A DNA stretch of 64,000 nucleotides from Chlorocebus sabaeus. Taxonomy: Eukaryota; Chordata; Mammalia; Primates; Cercopithecidae. Numbering within the stretch: the stretch's first letter is position 1; each line of letters opens with the position of its first letter. Positions 1 through 12,420 of this stretch are shown here, in pieces. A program made the translations under genes and the position numbers. The notes under the pieces were generated by a model. The model saw only the letters and a program-made list of their open reading frames with translations. It had not been told where the DNA came from and did not search any database. The stretch is from contig NC_132904.1 of NCBI RefSeq assembly GCF_047675955.1, positions 57,035,435 to 57,099,434 of the forward strand, given 5' to 3'.

Positions 1-332
1 TCTAGGAAGTTAGCCCTCCAACTGGAAGCTGGGAGGAAAGAGAGCCCTGTGTTCTTGACCTCATCAGTTTGGAGTAGAGTTTGTCTCTTGATGAACTTGG
101 ATAGGGGAGAGAGGGAGCAGGTCTTGTTTTGAATACTACAGAATCTTACTGTTCTTATTAAGTTTTAGTAGATTTTCTTGAATAAAAATTTTTAAAAATT
201 TTGTTGTATACCCTTAGAAGCATTTCCAGAGACTAAATCATTGTGTTTTCAAATACAACTTTCACCTGTTTTGCTGGGGGGCTGGACTTTGGAGCTCACC
301 ATGCTGTCACACAGAAAGTAGAACTCTTTTCA
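1..332. other. Unassigned AT-rich sequence
   Basis: No gene, RNA or repeat family is recognised here. The sequence is non-coding in appearance and runs directly into an L1 relic. Confidence 0.4.
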
Positions 333-865
333 TTGTGGTTTTCATTTTCATTTCCTTGATATTTAATGATGTTTAGTATCTTTTCATGTGCTTTTCACAG
401 GACCAATGGTCATTTGCATACTTTCTTCAGAGAAATGTCTATTCAAATCCTTTGCCCATTTTTAAATTGTGTTATTTGTCTTTATTATTCTGTTGTAATG
501 GTTCTTTATATATTCTAGATACTAGGCTCATCAGATATATGATTTGTAAATTTTTCTCCCTTTCATTGGGTTGTATTTTCATTTTCTTGATAGTGTCCTT
601 CAAACCACAAAAGTTTTTGGTTTTGATGCATTCCTGTGTGTATATTTGATTGTTTGTGCTTTAGGTATTATAGCTAAAAACATGTTGTCTAATGCAAGAT
701 CACAAAGATTTACATCTATGCTTTCTTTTAAGATTTTATAGTGTTAGCTCTTACATTCAGATCTTTGATCCATTTTGAATTAATATTTGTATATAGTGTG
801 AGGTAGAAGTCCAAGTTCATTCTTTTGCACATGGATATTCAGTTATATCAGCATCATTTGTTAAA
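333..865 (-). mobile_element. Old L1 fragment (3' part of ORF2)
   Basis: Read on the minus strand this is the last part of L1 ORF2. The plus strand shows the familiar antisense landmarks: the 'gagaaatgtctattcaaatcc' type phrase near 430-450, the 'tagatactaggctcatcagatatatg' block near 515 and the 'tttgatccattttgaat' block near 765. It has many substitutions and stops in all frames and lacks the L1 3' end, so it is a dead internal fragment. The open frame of 87 codons on the plus strand is a by-product of antisense L1 sequence. Age class L1PB/L1MA is my estimate. Confidence 0.75.
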
Positions 866-2489
866 ATGTTTTAAAATTTCAATGGAAATTATTTAAATAT
901 ATAAGAGAAATAGATGATAATCATATTTGTAATATTGAATTTTCTCATGTGAAACATTTCTATTTATTCAGATACTTATATTTGTGTGTAAAGTTTTATC
1001 ATTTGTTTGCTTGCTTGTTTTAACATAAGTTTTGAATATTTCTTTTGATGCTGTATTTGTTATCATTAATGGGATCATTATGCATTATATTAAAATTTTC
1101 AAAAATTTTGTCTTTATCGAAGTCAAAATTGCACATTTGAAGATTAATTTAATTTTAAAAGTTAAAAATTAGTGTACTCAGTCTCCCTTCTCCCTTTTAC
1201 CTTTTCTCCTACCCCACAGTTGGCCATTTTAAATTATTTTTTAGCTGAACAGTTTATTTATCATTATATCTTTAAAAATCAAGCTTGCATTATTTCTTAT
1301 TTTTTTTGGTTTAAGCACTATCCATTGACTTCCTGTTATAAAAGATGAGTATTTTCCTCTCTTTCCTCTCTCTCTCCCACTCTACACAGCTAATTTCTTG
1401 TTATTTCACTCCTGATATTACTACTTTTTAATATAGATTAGATCAATATTTAGTTTTAAATTATCATGACTATGTATATAATTCAAAACTGAGATATGTA
1501 GTAAATAATGACTTTTTTTAAACCTGAGCCAACTTTACTAAATAACTTTCTATGTTTTTTGTAGTTAACTAGGAAACTATACTGCTAATTCAATCTCCAA
1601 ATTCTTCTCCTCTGGTTGTTTAAAAATTCTCTCAGTATGTTATTTCATATCAGATATTCTATGAATTTCATCATTTTAGAGAGTCCCTGGTGTTTTCTCA
1701 CCGGTGTTTCCTAATGTGCTTCCATGCCTATTTGAAGCATATCTATTATCTTGGAGTCTTCTTCACCTTTATCTTGGGAGTGTCTCTGGTATTTAATGTC
1801 CTTATTGCTTCAGTCTCCTATTTTGATGAAGCACATTTTCAAGTTGTTTCCTGAGAAAGGGTGTGTGGGAGGTAAACATTTTCATATCTTGTTCATCTAA
1901 AAAGCTCTGCATTCTACCCTGGCCCTTGGATAGTTATAGAATTCTAAGTTGGAAATCACTTTTTAAAACAGCATTTCGAATTCTTCTTCCATTGTCTTTC
2001 AGTTTCCCATATTGCTGTTGAAAGTCTTAAAGGCATTCTCATTGCTAATAAAGGTTGTGGTATTTATTTTCCCCTCTCTGGAATCTAGCAAAATCCATTT
2101 TCTGCCTCCTTTGTCAGAAGTTTCACAATGGTAAGCCTTGATATGCATTTGTTTTTAGACTGTCTGTTGGGCATTTACATAACCTTTAGTATCATATCCT
2201 TTGTATACTTCAGAGAGAGAGATTGAGAATAGATTTTGGGTTTGGTGTGAGAGAAGATGGATCATAGTTTAAATGTACTGCCTTTTTATCTTTTATAGCT
2301 GGGAGGCAGCAACTAAGATCTTAGATTGATAAATCAGGAAAATAGTGGTATAATAAATGGAGTTTTTGTGGTGGCCAATAGAAATTTTCAAGAGAGATAA
2401 TGCTTTTCAATTTTCTACTCTGCTGTACTTTTGGAAATTTTAAAGCCATATTCATGTTTTGCTTTTAGAATTAAAATAAACAATATATA
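866..2489. other. AT-rich intergenic stretch, possibly degenerate L1
   Basis: No gene is visible. The part from about 1,650 to 2,160 has a faint resemblance to antisense ancient L1/HAL1 text (for example the 'agaattctaagttggaaatc' region near 1,940), but it is too diverged to assign. There is no long open frame. Confidence 0.35.
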
Positions 2490-3480
2490 AAAATAAAAGT
2501 GTATGTGCTCTGTGATACAGCAATTCTACTTTTAGCAGTCTTATTCCAGAAGCATTCGTTATCCTACTGTTTATTGTGGCAATATTTGTAACAAAAAATG
2601 TTAATCAATAGGCAAATGATTAAATAAATTGTGGTACTTCTGTGCTATATTCTATGTTTTGTGTAGTTGGAATTATCTTAGTTCCTCTCCCTACCTTCCT
2701 GCTTTGGCCCAAGAAACAGAAATATTCACGCTTTAAGAAGTATGGGAAAATGGTTTCCACACTTCTCTTCATCTCACAGTGACATGTGAAGATATGAAAA
2801 GAGTGATGACTTATCTGATTGGTGAGTTCAGAAGAGACTGGACTAGTCATTTATTTATTCTCTCTTAGAACCAAATAATGTATTCTGTGTCCTCTGTAGT
2901 AAGCCCTAAAGGGGAAGCCTTTGCACTGTCAAAAGACCTGCTAGGTCATAGACCTGGCTGACTGTGTAAATCCAGCTGGGCTTCTCTAATTCAGCTTCAT
3001 AAAGAGTTCAGATTTAAATTTAAGTGAAAAAAGCAAGGCAGAGAAATATCTATACATATAATATGTATGTTTGTATATGTATATATATCATATTTATAGA
3101 TCATAGTAGATCTCAAATATTGAAGAGAGATAATGTTTGCATATCCTATATGTGAAATGCAGAAGAGTTTCAGAAGTATGCATATCAAATTGTGAACTCT
3201 TGTTTCTATGAGGTAAGTAATAGTAGGGAGGAGTAAGAGGGATTTTTACTTTTTACGTCAATGTATTGTTAAAATATTTTAGTTTCTATAACCATGAATT
3301 TATTGATGTAATTTTAAAAGTTTGAGGAACAAAAATACCCTGGAAGAGAATATATGAATATTTTCATGCATACTGGTTAAATAGTGGTTATCTCCAGAAA
3401 GTGAGTTGTGGAAATCTATGTCATTTATTTGTTTAATATTTTAAAACAATAACCTTGTATTACTTGCTATGATTCACAAA
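2490..3480 (+). mobile_element. Ancient L1 (L1M-like) fragments
   Basis: The segment 2,500-2,665 reads like the sense ORF2 end and 3' UTR of an old mammalian L1, with phrases such as 'acagcaattctacttttag' and 'gattaaataaattgtggtac'. The segment 3,025-3,470 continues as the 3' UTR, with 'gaaaaaagcaaggcagag' and 'aatagtggttatctccag'. The stretch between (about 2,670-3,020) is not recognised and may be a later insertion or diverged L1. There is no coding potential. Confidence 0.5.
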
Positions 3481-6219
3481 ATAAGATAATACTAGTTTTT
3501 CGTCATAGGCAATAGCTAGCCTCTCCTGAATCATGCTACTTGATGGCTGTGATCATGGTCATAGCTGTTCTTTTTTTCTTACATTTTGAGAATGCTTTTA
3601 TTGCTTCAAGTCTAAAATGAACATGTTTTCTCTTTTTAATTCCTTAGTAGAATTAATTATATTAACATAGTTTCTATTCATATCTGACCCTCTGAAATAA
3701 ACCTTACCTGGTCAGGCTGTGGACTGTTTAATACATAATGTATTGAATTCAAATGGCACGTGTTGGACTTAGAACTTTGGGCTCTATCTTCACAACTGAT
3801 ATTGGGTTATAGTTTGTGTGTGTGTGTGTGTGTGTGCGTGTGTGCGTGTGTTTCTGGCTGTGACATCAAGGTTATGTTAGTTTCAAAGAAAGAATTTGGA
3901 AATCATGTAAATAAAACTTCCACGTCTCTCACACTTCTGCTATTTTGAATAGTGATTATGCATAGTGCAAGTGCTAAGTACTGTGTTCTTATATACTTGT
4001 TAAAGTTTCAGTAGCTGCTGTACAGCTTTTTTCTTATTTCTAACCTTGTGTCTTTAAATTTTTGCATTTTTCTTAATTAGATTTTTTGGAGACTTTCCTG
4101 ATTAATGAGTTTTAAAATAGAAGGTCCAGCCTTTAGAATTATTTGTGTTTCCTATTATATTCCTGTTTTTCTAACTAGTTTTCTTCTTCTTATCATAACT
4201 TCTTATTTTGACTTTTATATATTTTGTTCTTCTTGCTTTCTGAGTTGAATGTGCAGTTTGTTTTTCATTTCCTAGGTTTCATAATAAATATGCATAATAA
4301 AATAGCATTAATAATTATACAGTTTTTCTGAGGACAGCTCCGATTGGAGAGGGCCCTTATTTCCATACTTATCTCTGTGATGCTTTGACTTAATCCTAGT
4401 AGGGCACAGGAATGGAGTGCAAGTTTCAGATACAACTTGTGTGACTTTTATGTTCATGGAATAATTATTGTTAAGTATTGCTTTTTTTCCTTTTATTCAT
4501 ATTGGAAATCTATGTGGCGTTTTTACTTTAAAAATAGGGTTTTTCTGCTTAAAAAGGCCTAACACTGTTGACCCTGTTTATATTTGCTCTATTTAACTTT
4601 ATTTTCTTCATACTGCATTGATGTTCTCTGAGAATATGAGTTACATAAATTCTATTATTTCTGTCTGCTTCTGTCTGGAGCACTCCAAATGCATGGCGGC
4701 TACCATCACTATTACTGCACCCCTTCCTAGCCTCACTTCTTGCTCAGTTCTGTTCAAGAGGATTTCAAAGGAAGTCAGAAATAAGAATAGTATTCAGCAT
4801 GACTCACAAAGAAGTGCTGCAGAAATAGAGGTGGATGGACACATTCTGTATTTTTGTTGGTACAGGCACTAGGTAAGACTAATTATTGAAGATGCAGAAA
4901 TATGAATACTAAATTTTATGATAAGAAAATAAAAAAAACAGACTAGAAACTGCATACATTTTATTTACAAAAATCCAAAACATTGCTGAATGAAACAATA
5001 CATGAAAGAATAAAAGAAAAAAATCTTGGGAGATGATAGATGAAATGAAATGACTGGTTGACTAAAACAGAGAAAGAATAAAATCAATCTTAAAAAAATC
5101 AAAATTAGAATTAATTTAATTATGTGAAAGTGAAACATGGGTATTGCATATTATTGAATTGGTGCTAGATTCACAAAGTTGAGAGACTCTTCCACAATGC
5201 AGAAAGTAATAATGAGCTAAAAATGATGAAAGAGAGATGATGAAAAATAAGGAGTACAGAGTCTGAAGATCCAACATACAGACAATAGGTATCTCTGAGG
5301 AAGCATTTATCTTCTATGAATCATAAGCCATAATAAATTAAACAAAATTTCATAAACTGAAAAAATATGATTCTGCAGAATGAGAATAGTCCCTGTATTT
5401 CAGGCAAAAATAATAATGAAAAGAGACCAACACGGAGACAGATTGGTGAAGTTTTTGAATTTCACAAGGGACAAAAATCAAATAGTTTCAAGAAGTCTTA
5501 AGAACTTTGTGGAAAATGTTTACGAGCCAGGAATTTATGTGATAAGAGAATAGACATATTCTCAATTATATAGAGCCTCTGAAAATGAACTATTTATGCA
5601 CATTTCATTGAAAGTTATTCAAAGACATAATTAGTTTGACAAGAAATGAATCAAATATTCTGAAACACAATAGATGGGCCAAAAGGTCCTGTGACTCATC
5701 CAACTGCTGGACCAACGTTTTCCACCTCCATTGGTTCTCTTCTCTAAACACCTTTGTGGGAAACCACACTGGACCCAGAATGGGAGTGAGGCTCACGTGA
5801 TAAGAGTATTTGCAGATGGTTTGTTCTTTTTTGAATAAATTGTCCCTTGACCTAAATTGTCATAGAGGTTCTCAAGAGAGTAATAAATGTGGGAGCAAAA
5901 TTGAAAACTGGAGTGAATGTTCTTGAAAAAATTTTTTTTTAGAAGGAAAGAACATAATAATTAGGTAGAATCAATGATACAAATAGATAAGATAAATAAA
6001 TGTTTCTTGAGCTAATGAAAACTTCATATCTTCAGATTAGAAAGGCTCATTGAATGTCAGACAAAAGCAGAATTAAAGAAAAGATTTAGAAAAAAGGATT
6101 GACTCAAGAAAGGAAAGACGTGGTAGAAAGAAAAGGTAATAAATAATAATGCTTCTAAAACAATTGTTTAAATAATTCCTGTTCATATGATTTTGAAATA
6201 ATATATAGGTTCATAAGTG
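3481..6219. other. Intergenic stretch without recognised genes
   Basis: The sequence is AT-rich and contains one (TG)n microsatellite (3,814-3,853). From about 4,890 to 5,560 it is A-rich and may be a very old L1 5' segment, but I cannot confirm this. Open frames of 60-90 codons occur on both strands with no recognisable domain. Confidence 0.4.
3814..3853. repeat. (TG)n microsatellite
   Basis: About 40 bp of alternating TG, interrupted by TGCG units near its right end. The open frame that reads through it gives an artificial cysteine/valine run and is not a gene. Confidence 0.95.
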
Positions 6220-6519
6220 ATTTTTGTTGCTGTTGTTGAGACGGAGCCTCCCTCCGTCACCTAGGCTGGAGTGCAGTGGTGCCATCTTGGCTCACTGCAA
6301 CCTCCGCCTCCCGGGTTCAAATGATTCTTCTGCCTCAGCCTCTTGAGTAACTTGGACTATAGGTGCGCACCACAACACCCTGCTAAGTATTGTATTTTTA
6401 GTAGAGATGGGGTTTCACCTCATTAGCCAGGCTGGTCTTGAACTCCTGACTTCAGGTGATCCACCCGCCTAGGCCTCCCAAACTGCTGGGATTACAGACG
6501 TGAGTAACCACGCCCGGCC
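6220..6519 (-). mobile_element. AluS, antisense
   Basis: This is a complete dimeric Alu in antisense orientation. The T-rich tail starts at about 6,220, followed by the right-monomer 'gagacggagcc' and ending with 'cacgcccggcc'. A diverged target-site duplication is visible: 'cataagtgattttt' on the left and 'catacatgattttt' on the right. Divergence from consensus suggests an AluS age. Confidence 0.9.
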
Positions 6520-6723
6520 CATACATGATTTTTAAGAGAAGATGCATTGTTAAAAAAAATTGTGGTATCAGTCTAAAATATTCAGATCATCGGGACTTGG
6601 GGTTGTAGGGAGATAAGTGAGGAGCCAAACATGTGATAAAATGTTTCTTTTATAGGGTGTATGTAAAAATCAGGATGTATTCTGGAAAGTGATTCAAATT
6701 CAAATACAATGTTTAAAATCACA

Positions 6724-7013
6724 GGTTGGCGAAGTAGCTTATGCCTGTAATCCCAGCATTTTGGAGGCTGAGGCAGGAGGATTGCTTGAACCCAGAAGTT
6801 CAAGACCAGGCAGGGCAAAATAGTGAGACCTTATCTCTACAGAAATTTTTAAAATTGGCCAGAAGTGGTGGTGTATGTCTGTGGTCCCAGCTACTCAGGA
6901 GGCTGAGGTGGGAGGATCACTTGAACCTGTGAGGTTGAGTCTACAGTGAGCCATGATTATACAACTGTACTCTAGCCTGGGTGACACAGTGAGACCCTTT
7001 CTCAAAAAAAAAA
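6724..7013 (+). mobile_element. AluJ, sense
   Basis: This is a complete dimeric Alu with an A-rich tail at about 7,003-7,013. It has many old-subfamily variants, such as 'gagaccttatctctacag' and 'tgtggtcccagctactcag', plus heavy divergence, which fits AluJ. Confidence 0.88.
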
Positions 7014-7352
7014 ATCAGAGATAACCAGTAACTAGCAAGTAAAATATGGAGGAAGGATAATCACTAGTGCAAAGTTAGAAAAATGAAAAAGCAAAAAAGT
7101 GTGAAATTAGGAAAATGAAAACATACTAACAGAAAAGTATGATAAAGTTTGACCAAATGCCATATTTATAAAAATAAATGTGAATAATTTAGATTTGAAT
7201 TAAAAGATAAATATTCTCAAATTGCATCAAAAGTAAAATTTGAATATAAACTGTTTACAAGGGACCCAACTAAAGCGAAATAACTGATAATTTTTAGCAA
7301 TAAAATGATGCCAAAGTATACCATGTAAGTAATTCTTAAATTTTTTTTAAAA

Positions 7353-7656
7353 CCCAACTGGGTGCCCTGGCTCACGCCTGTAATCCCAGCACTTTGGGAG
7401 GATGAGGCGGGCTGGTCACGAGGTCAGGAGATCGAGTCTATCCTGGCTAACACAGTGAAACCCCATCTCTACTAAAAATACAAATGATTAGCTGGGCGTG
7501 GTAGCAGGTGCCTGTAGCCCCAGCTATTCGGGAGGCTGAGGCAGGAGAATCCCTTGAATCTGGGAGGCGGAGGTTGCAGTGAGCCATATTGTGCCACTGC
7601 ACTCCAGCCTGCCAGCCCGGCGACAGAGTGAGACTCAGTCTCAAAAAAAAAAAAAT
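7353..7656 (+). mobile_element. AluY-like, sense
   Basis: This is a complete dimeric Alu with a 13-A tail. It has 'cacgaggtcaggagatcgag' and 'taacacagtgaaacccc', as in AluY, plus a short 'cagcctgccagcccgg' irregularity in the right monomer. Open frames on both strands across it are repeat-derived. Confidence 0.88.
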
Positions 7657-7794
7657 TCCATGTCTCTCTATCCCATCATTATTGTTCATCCCATCATCTT
7701 GCTCCTGTATGACTGCTATGTGAGCCTAGTTGTAATAATTCTTTTTGTCTTTAGTCTTATCTGTCTCTTGTTCACCTCCCACACTGGTGAGACT

Positions 7795-8118
7795 AACTTT
7801 TCTAAAATGTGTTTTTGTCTGTTAGTCCTCTATTTGAAAGTCTAGTAAATTCACATTGCTTTTAGGATAGAGTCCAAACTCCTTAATATGGTGAAGGCCT
7901 TACATCATCTGTCCTTTACAGCATCTATAGCCTCATTTCCTGCCATTCCCTAGTTTGTACTTTCTAATTCAGCACCTTTTTCCTCGACTTTCAGTTCTTC
8001 CAGTACACGTTCTGTGTCATCTGGGCCCCTCAGCCTGCTGTTCCCTCTGCTTAGAAAACTCTTTCTACTGGTCTTGTAATTTCAGGCTGATGTTCCTTTT
8101 ATGGCTAAGAAGAAATAT
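7795..8118 (+). mobile_element. L2 fragment
   Basis: The order of phrases matches L2 in the sense direction: 'tagagtccaaactcctta' (7,868), 'gaaggccttacatcatctg', then 'ctgttccctctgcttagaaa' (8,038). L2 is an ancient mammalian LINE. The 67-codon open frame over the same region is not a gene. Confidence 0.65.
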
Positions 8119-8668
8119 GCAAATAAAACTATCTATTGAGAGCGAAAATAACCCATGAGTTACCTGGAGTTTACAGAGGCCAGAAAGACTAGAATGCACT
8201 GTGGCCACAGTGCTCATGTTTTTCAAGAAGGTACCAGTGCTGTGACTTTTCTAATAATATCCTCATCATTTTCGCAGTAACAGGATTAGTGTTAAATTGC
8301 AGAGGAAAGTTGTAAGAACCCATTTTCTCAAGTTATATAAAACTCAGACTTGATAAACTTCCCCCATTTATACCACTGTATGAACCTGGTAACAACACAT
8401 TCAAGATAGCAAAAACATGCAAGTAAGTGGCTTCTAGCTTCAATATTGCAGATTTTTAAAAAATAGTTATTTTAAAATGATAATTTGTAGGTATTATATT
8501 TAATTTAAGGAAGTCTAAGAAATTAGACTTGAAATCATCAGAAGGAGTGTGTAATACATTGAACAGTTTAGTTCAACTCAACTTTTAAATCAATACTTTA
8601 AAATCAAATTTTATTCTAATGTGTTTGAATTCTGCAAAGTTTTTTTAAGGTATCAAAACTTGGAACTC
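8119..8668. other. Unassigned AT-rich sequence
   Basis: No gene or repeat family is recognised. There are only short open frames. Confidence 0.4.
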
Positions 8669-9010
8669 TTTTTTTTTTTACTCTAAGTTCTGGGATACAT
8701 GTGCAGAATATGCAGGTTTGTTATATAGGTGTACATGTGCCATGGTGGTTTGCTGCACCCATCAACCCATCATCTAGGTTTTAAGCCCCACATGCATTAG
8801 GTATTTGTCCTAGTACTCTCCCTCTCCTTGCCCCCCAGTAGGCCCTGGTGTGTGATGTTCCCTCCCTGTGTCCATGTGTTCTCATTGTTCAACTCCCATT
8901 TATGGGTGAGAACATGCGGTGTTTGGTTTTCTGTTCCTGTGTTAGTTTTCTGAGGATGATGGTTTCCAGTTTCATCCATGTCTCTGCAAAGGACATGAAC
9001 TCATTCTTCA
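8669..9010 (-). mobile_element. L1 3' end with poly(A), minus strand
   Basis: A poly(T) run at 8,669-8,679 is followed by the antisense L1 3' UTR ('acatgtgcagaatatgcag') and the last codons of ORF2, ending near 'ggacatgaactcattctt'. It is the 3' half of a 5'-inverted insertion whose other half lies immediately to the right on the opposite strand. Confidence 0.85.
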
Positions 9011-9322
9011 CTGGTCATTAGAGAAATGCAAATCAAAACCACAATGAGATACCATCTCACACCAGTTAGAAGGGCAATCATTAAAAAGTCAGGAAACAAC
9101 AGATGGTGGTGAGGCTGTGGAGAAATAGGAATGCTTTTACACTGTTGGTGGGAGTGTAAATTAGTTCAACCATTGTGGAAGACAGTGTGGCGATTCCTCA
9201 AGGATCTAGAACCAGAAATACCATTTGACCCAGCAATCCCATTACTGGGTATGTACCCAAAGGATTATAAATCATGCTACCATAAAGACACATTCACACG
9301 TATGTTTATTGTGGAACATTAT
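9011..9322 (+). mobile_element. Inverted 5' segment of the same L1
   Basis: This is sense-strand ORF2 text beginning at 'tggtcattagagaaatgcaa' and ending at 'gtatgtttattgtggaac'. It encodes the part of ORF2 just N-terminal to the segment on the other strand. A reading frame of 65 codons is still open. About 130 bp of ORF2 are missing between the two halves. This is the signature of twin-primed L1 integration. Confidence 0.82.
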
Positions 9323-10369
9323 TTTTAAAATGCTTTAAAGGCTCTTAAGTAAAATGTTTTTTCTTAGTGTGATGTTTGTTGTAAGGGCTTATTAATTGTT
9401 TGTTGCTCCTTTACTAATTAAGCAAAGGTTTGTAAGGTTTTAGAGGCAGTTCCTTTCTTTAATTTTTATTCCAGAATTTTAGCAATTGTTAGGTTCTCAT
9501 CTATCACATCTCAAAAGTTAGTTTTCACTCTAAAACTGAGAGGTTCAAATAGGATTTAAATTGTTGAAAAACTTGTGTCTACTCTGGTGTTTTTTGCATT
9601 ATGACAGTAATTTGATCCTGCAGCTTAAGAATATGGAGAATATGGAAGTGACAAGAATTATAGCGTTCAGACATCTCCTCTGATACACGTTATTTACCAG
9701 CTGGCCCAGGAAAGGTGAGCCACTGCTTGTCCTATGGAGCCTCAGGCATGTGTTCCTTGGAAGACAATATGTAAAGCCTGAAGGAAATCTGCAGATGTGC
9801 TTTATTTAATTCCTTGTTATATTTATGTAACTAAGAACACTTTGGACAAAAGCAAGCTAGGCTTCTGGTTCAGATGGCAGAGTAAGTGTGAAAAGCTTTG
9901 CTGTGCATTGGTCCCTGTTGCAAACAGGCTGATGCCCAGGCCAGCCCTGTCAGCAATCCAAGCCCAGCTCTGGGCTTTTCCTTGGTGAGGACAGTGGGGA
10001 GCAGTGTAATCCCTGTGGGCATAGGGACAATAGGCCACAGCCCACTGCGGTGCTCCAGAGAAGCAACTTGGAGCCTGAACCTAGCCCCATCATTTAGACA
10101 TACACCATGAATCAGAGGACATTTGTGCTATTATCAGCCCCCACTCCTATAACAGGTCAACCAGGTCACTATATTTCACATTCTGTTTTTTTTCTCTTAA
10201 AACATATTTAGTTCACAAATAAAAATTTGTCAAGGAGTACAATGTAATAACGTGATATAAGTATACACTGTGTAATAAAGTACAGTGAAAAACTTCAGTG
10301 AAGAAAGCTGTAAAACCTCTTATGGCCTCAGATCTTGCAGCATCTGCACCTGTTAATCCCCTGCCAATC
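9323..10369. other. Unassigned intergenic sequence
   Basis: A slightly GC-richer patch at 9,890-10,090 is open for 60-70 codons in three frames on both strands, but no domain, start context or splice pattern supports a gene. Beyond 10,190 the sequence may be an old L1 3' end, not confirmed. Confidence 0.35.
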
Positions 10370-10580
10370 TCCTTCCTAGGTCTGAATCTGGCCTCCGCCA
10401 TTTCCACACTATGGGATCCAGGATCCATCATTTAGTTTCTTTAAGCTCCACTTTACTCATCTGTGTTATGGTTAATCGGAACGGCTTTTGCTAAGTAATG
10501 ATGAAGTGAGATATGCTCATGTATGCAAAGTGCTTAGAGCAGGGCCTAAAGGGTGGTAAGAGCACAATGAATGTTAAGCG
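10370..10580 (+). mobile_element. MIR element
   Basis: This follows the MIR consensus in the sense direction: 'gaatctggcctccgccattt', 'cactttactcatctgtgtta', 'gcaaagtgcttagagcaggg' and 'gagcacaatgaatgtta', in the expected order and spacing. It is an ancient tRNA-derived SINE. Confidence 0.8.
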
Positions 10581-11489
10581 CAGGGTTTAAGACCCTTTAT
10601 AGAGGCCCAACTCAATATCCTGCGATGTTCTGAGCAGGTTCCTTCGTGTATTCTTTATGTCAGGTAAGTCTAAAACATGATAAGGGAACTAACTATGTCA
10701 GTGGCAAGTCCAGACAAGAGGGACAGAGATTTGTGAATTCCTAGGCACCAGCTAGATTCTGACAACCAGACGAGTGAGAACAGGAGGACTCAGCTACTTT
10801 CTTTTTCTTGAGGACCGGAAATCAGGAAAGATCTCTTTAAAACAGTAGCATTCAAATCCCTGTGCAGAATGAGGACTCCTTGGCAGTGGAAAGGGTGAGG
10901 TGATTTGCTCAGAAACATGCAGCTAGGATGTGGGTAAAAGAGGTCTCCTGATTCCCATTTTGATGTTTCCCATATTGATCAAACTGCCTCTGTTAGAGTC
11001 TTCTTAGAATCTCCAGAAAATACTTTGTACAGAGCATGGATACAACTGGTCATAATAAGAAATCATCTGGAACCACATTCTTCCATTTAAAAAAATTGAA
11101 TGGCTGCTATGTTTAAGGCTGTGTGTTCAGCACTTAGAAAGACCCAGCATCTTTCTGCTAACCATCTCTTCTTTGGGACAACAGCCTCCTAGTCAGACAG
11201 GTTTAAAACTCCAACATCGTCTTTGACCCCTGTATTGTCTTATTCTCTGTCTCTTCCACTAGCATTATTCACTCACTATACATTTAGATTGTGGTAGCAT
11301 CCTTTTAATTTGGCCCCTGCCTGTAGGCTTGACACTGGTCACTAGGAGGGTCCCTAGTTTGGAGTTAATATAGGGTATATATAACTTTGGAGTTAATATA
11401 GGGTAAAATCTCAACTGAAGATTTAAGACTATTCCCAAATGGGGTCGATTTCTTAATTTCTGTTTATTTATAAATAAAGACATCAGTAA
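10581..11489. other. Unassigned intergenic sequence
   Basis: No gene is seen. A 19-bp phrase ('ttggagttaatatagggta') occurs twice at about 11,360 and 11,386, as a very short tandem duplication. Confidence 0.35.
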
Positions 11490-12420
11490 AAAGCATCTGG
11501 GATTCTATCACCCAGAAATAACCAATACCAACCGCTACCAGCAATCTCTGTGTCTTTACATACTTCACATATGTGATTAAAAAATAACATATACACATAA
11601 TTTGAAATCATTTGCACATATATCATGAGCACTTTCATAAAAATAAATAAATCATAATTTTAATTGATGCATTACATGCTATTGTGTCACTAATCCTTAA
11701 TTTAATCAATCCTCCATTGATATTTTTTATATTGATACTTTTTTTACTATGATAATCACTAACAGTAAATTGCTAAATACCTAGATCTTCATGAATTTGT
11801 TGGAGTACTTTCATCAAACAAATTATTGTAAAGGAAATTGCTAGATCAAAGGATGCTTAATTTTAAGGCTTTTGGTGAGTATTGTTAAATTGCCCTCTGG
11901 AAATTTTATGCCAATTTACACTGTGTTTCTTCTTTCTCTACAGTGTCATCCTGATTATTAATATTTGTTAACATCTTTGCCAGTCTGAAAGGGGAAGATG
12001 ATATTATTATATTAATTTGTGTTTTATTGATTACTAATGATATTGAAATATTTTGCATATAAAAGGCTATTTATATTTCCTATTTTGTGAGTTATCCATT
12101 CATATCTTGTAACTATACTTTCACTGATTTATCTTATTATTTGTCTATATTAATTCTGTCATATATATAGTGAATATTTTCCCATTTGATGTTTGTTTAC
12201 TAATTAATGTAATAAACATTAAAATTTTTGATTTCATCAAATCTGTCACACTTTTTATTTGCAACTTCTGAACTTAATTCTTTTCTTGGAAAAGCTTTTC
12301 TCATTCCAAGCCTAGCAAATACTCAGCAATATTTTATTCAAGAACTCTTAAGGTTTTATTTGTTACCTTAAGTTCTGATCAATGTTGAATTTATTTTGAT
12401 ACAGAGTATAAGAAAAAGTA
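11490..12420 (-). mobile_element. Ancient L1 (L1ME-like), minus strand
   Basis: Antisense ORF2/3' UTR text of an old L1 is present, with 'gaaattgctagatcaaagg' (11,835), 'aattgccctctggaaatttt' (11,890) and 'gatttcatcaaatctgtcac' (12,230). It is heavily diverged with no open frames. Confidence 0.65.
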
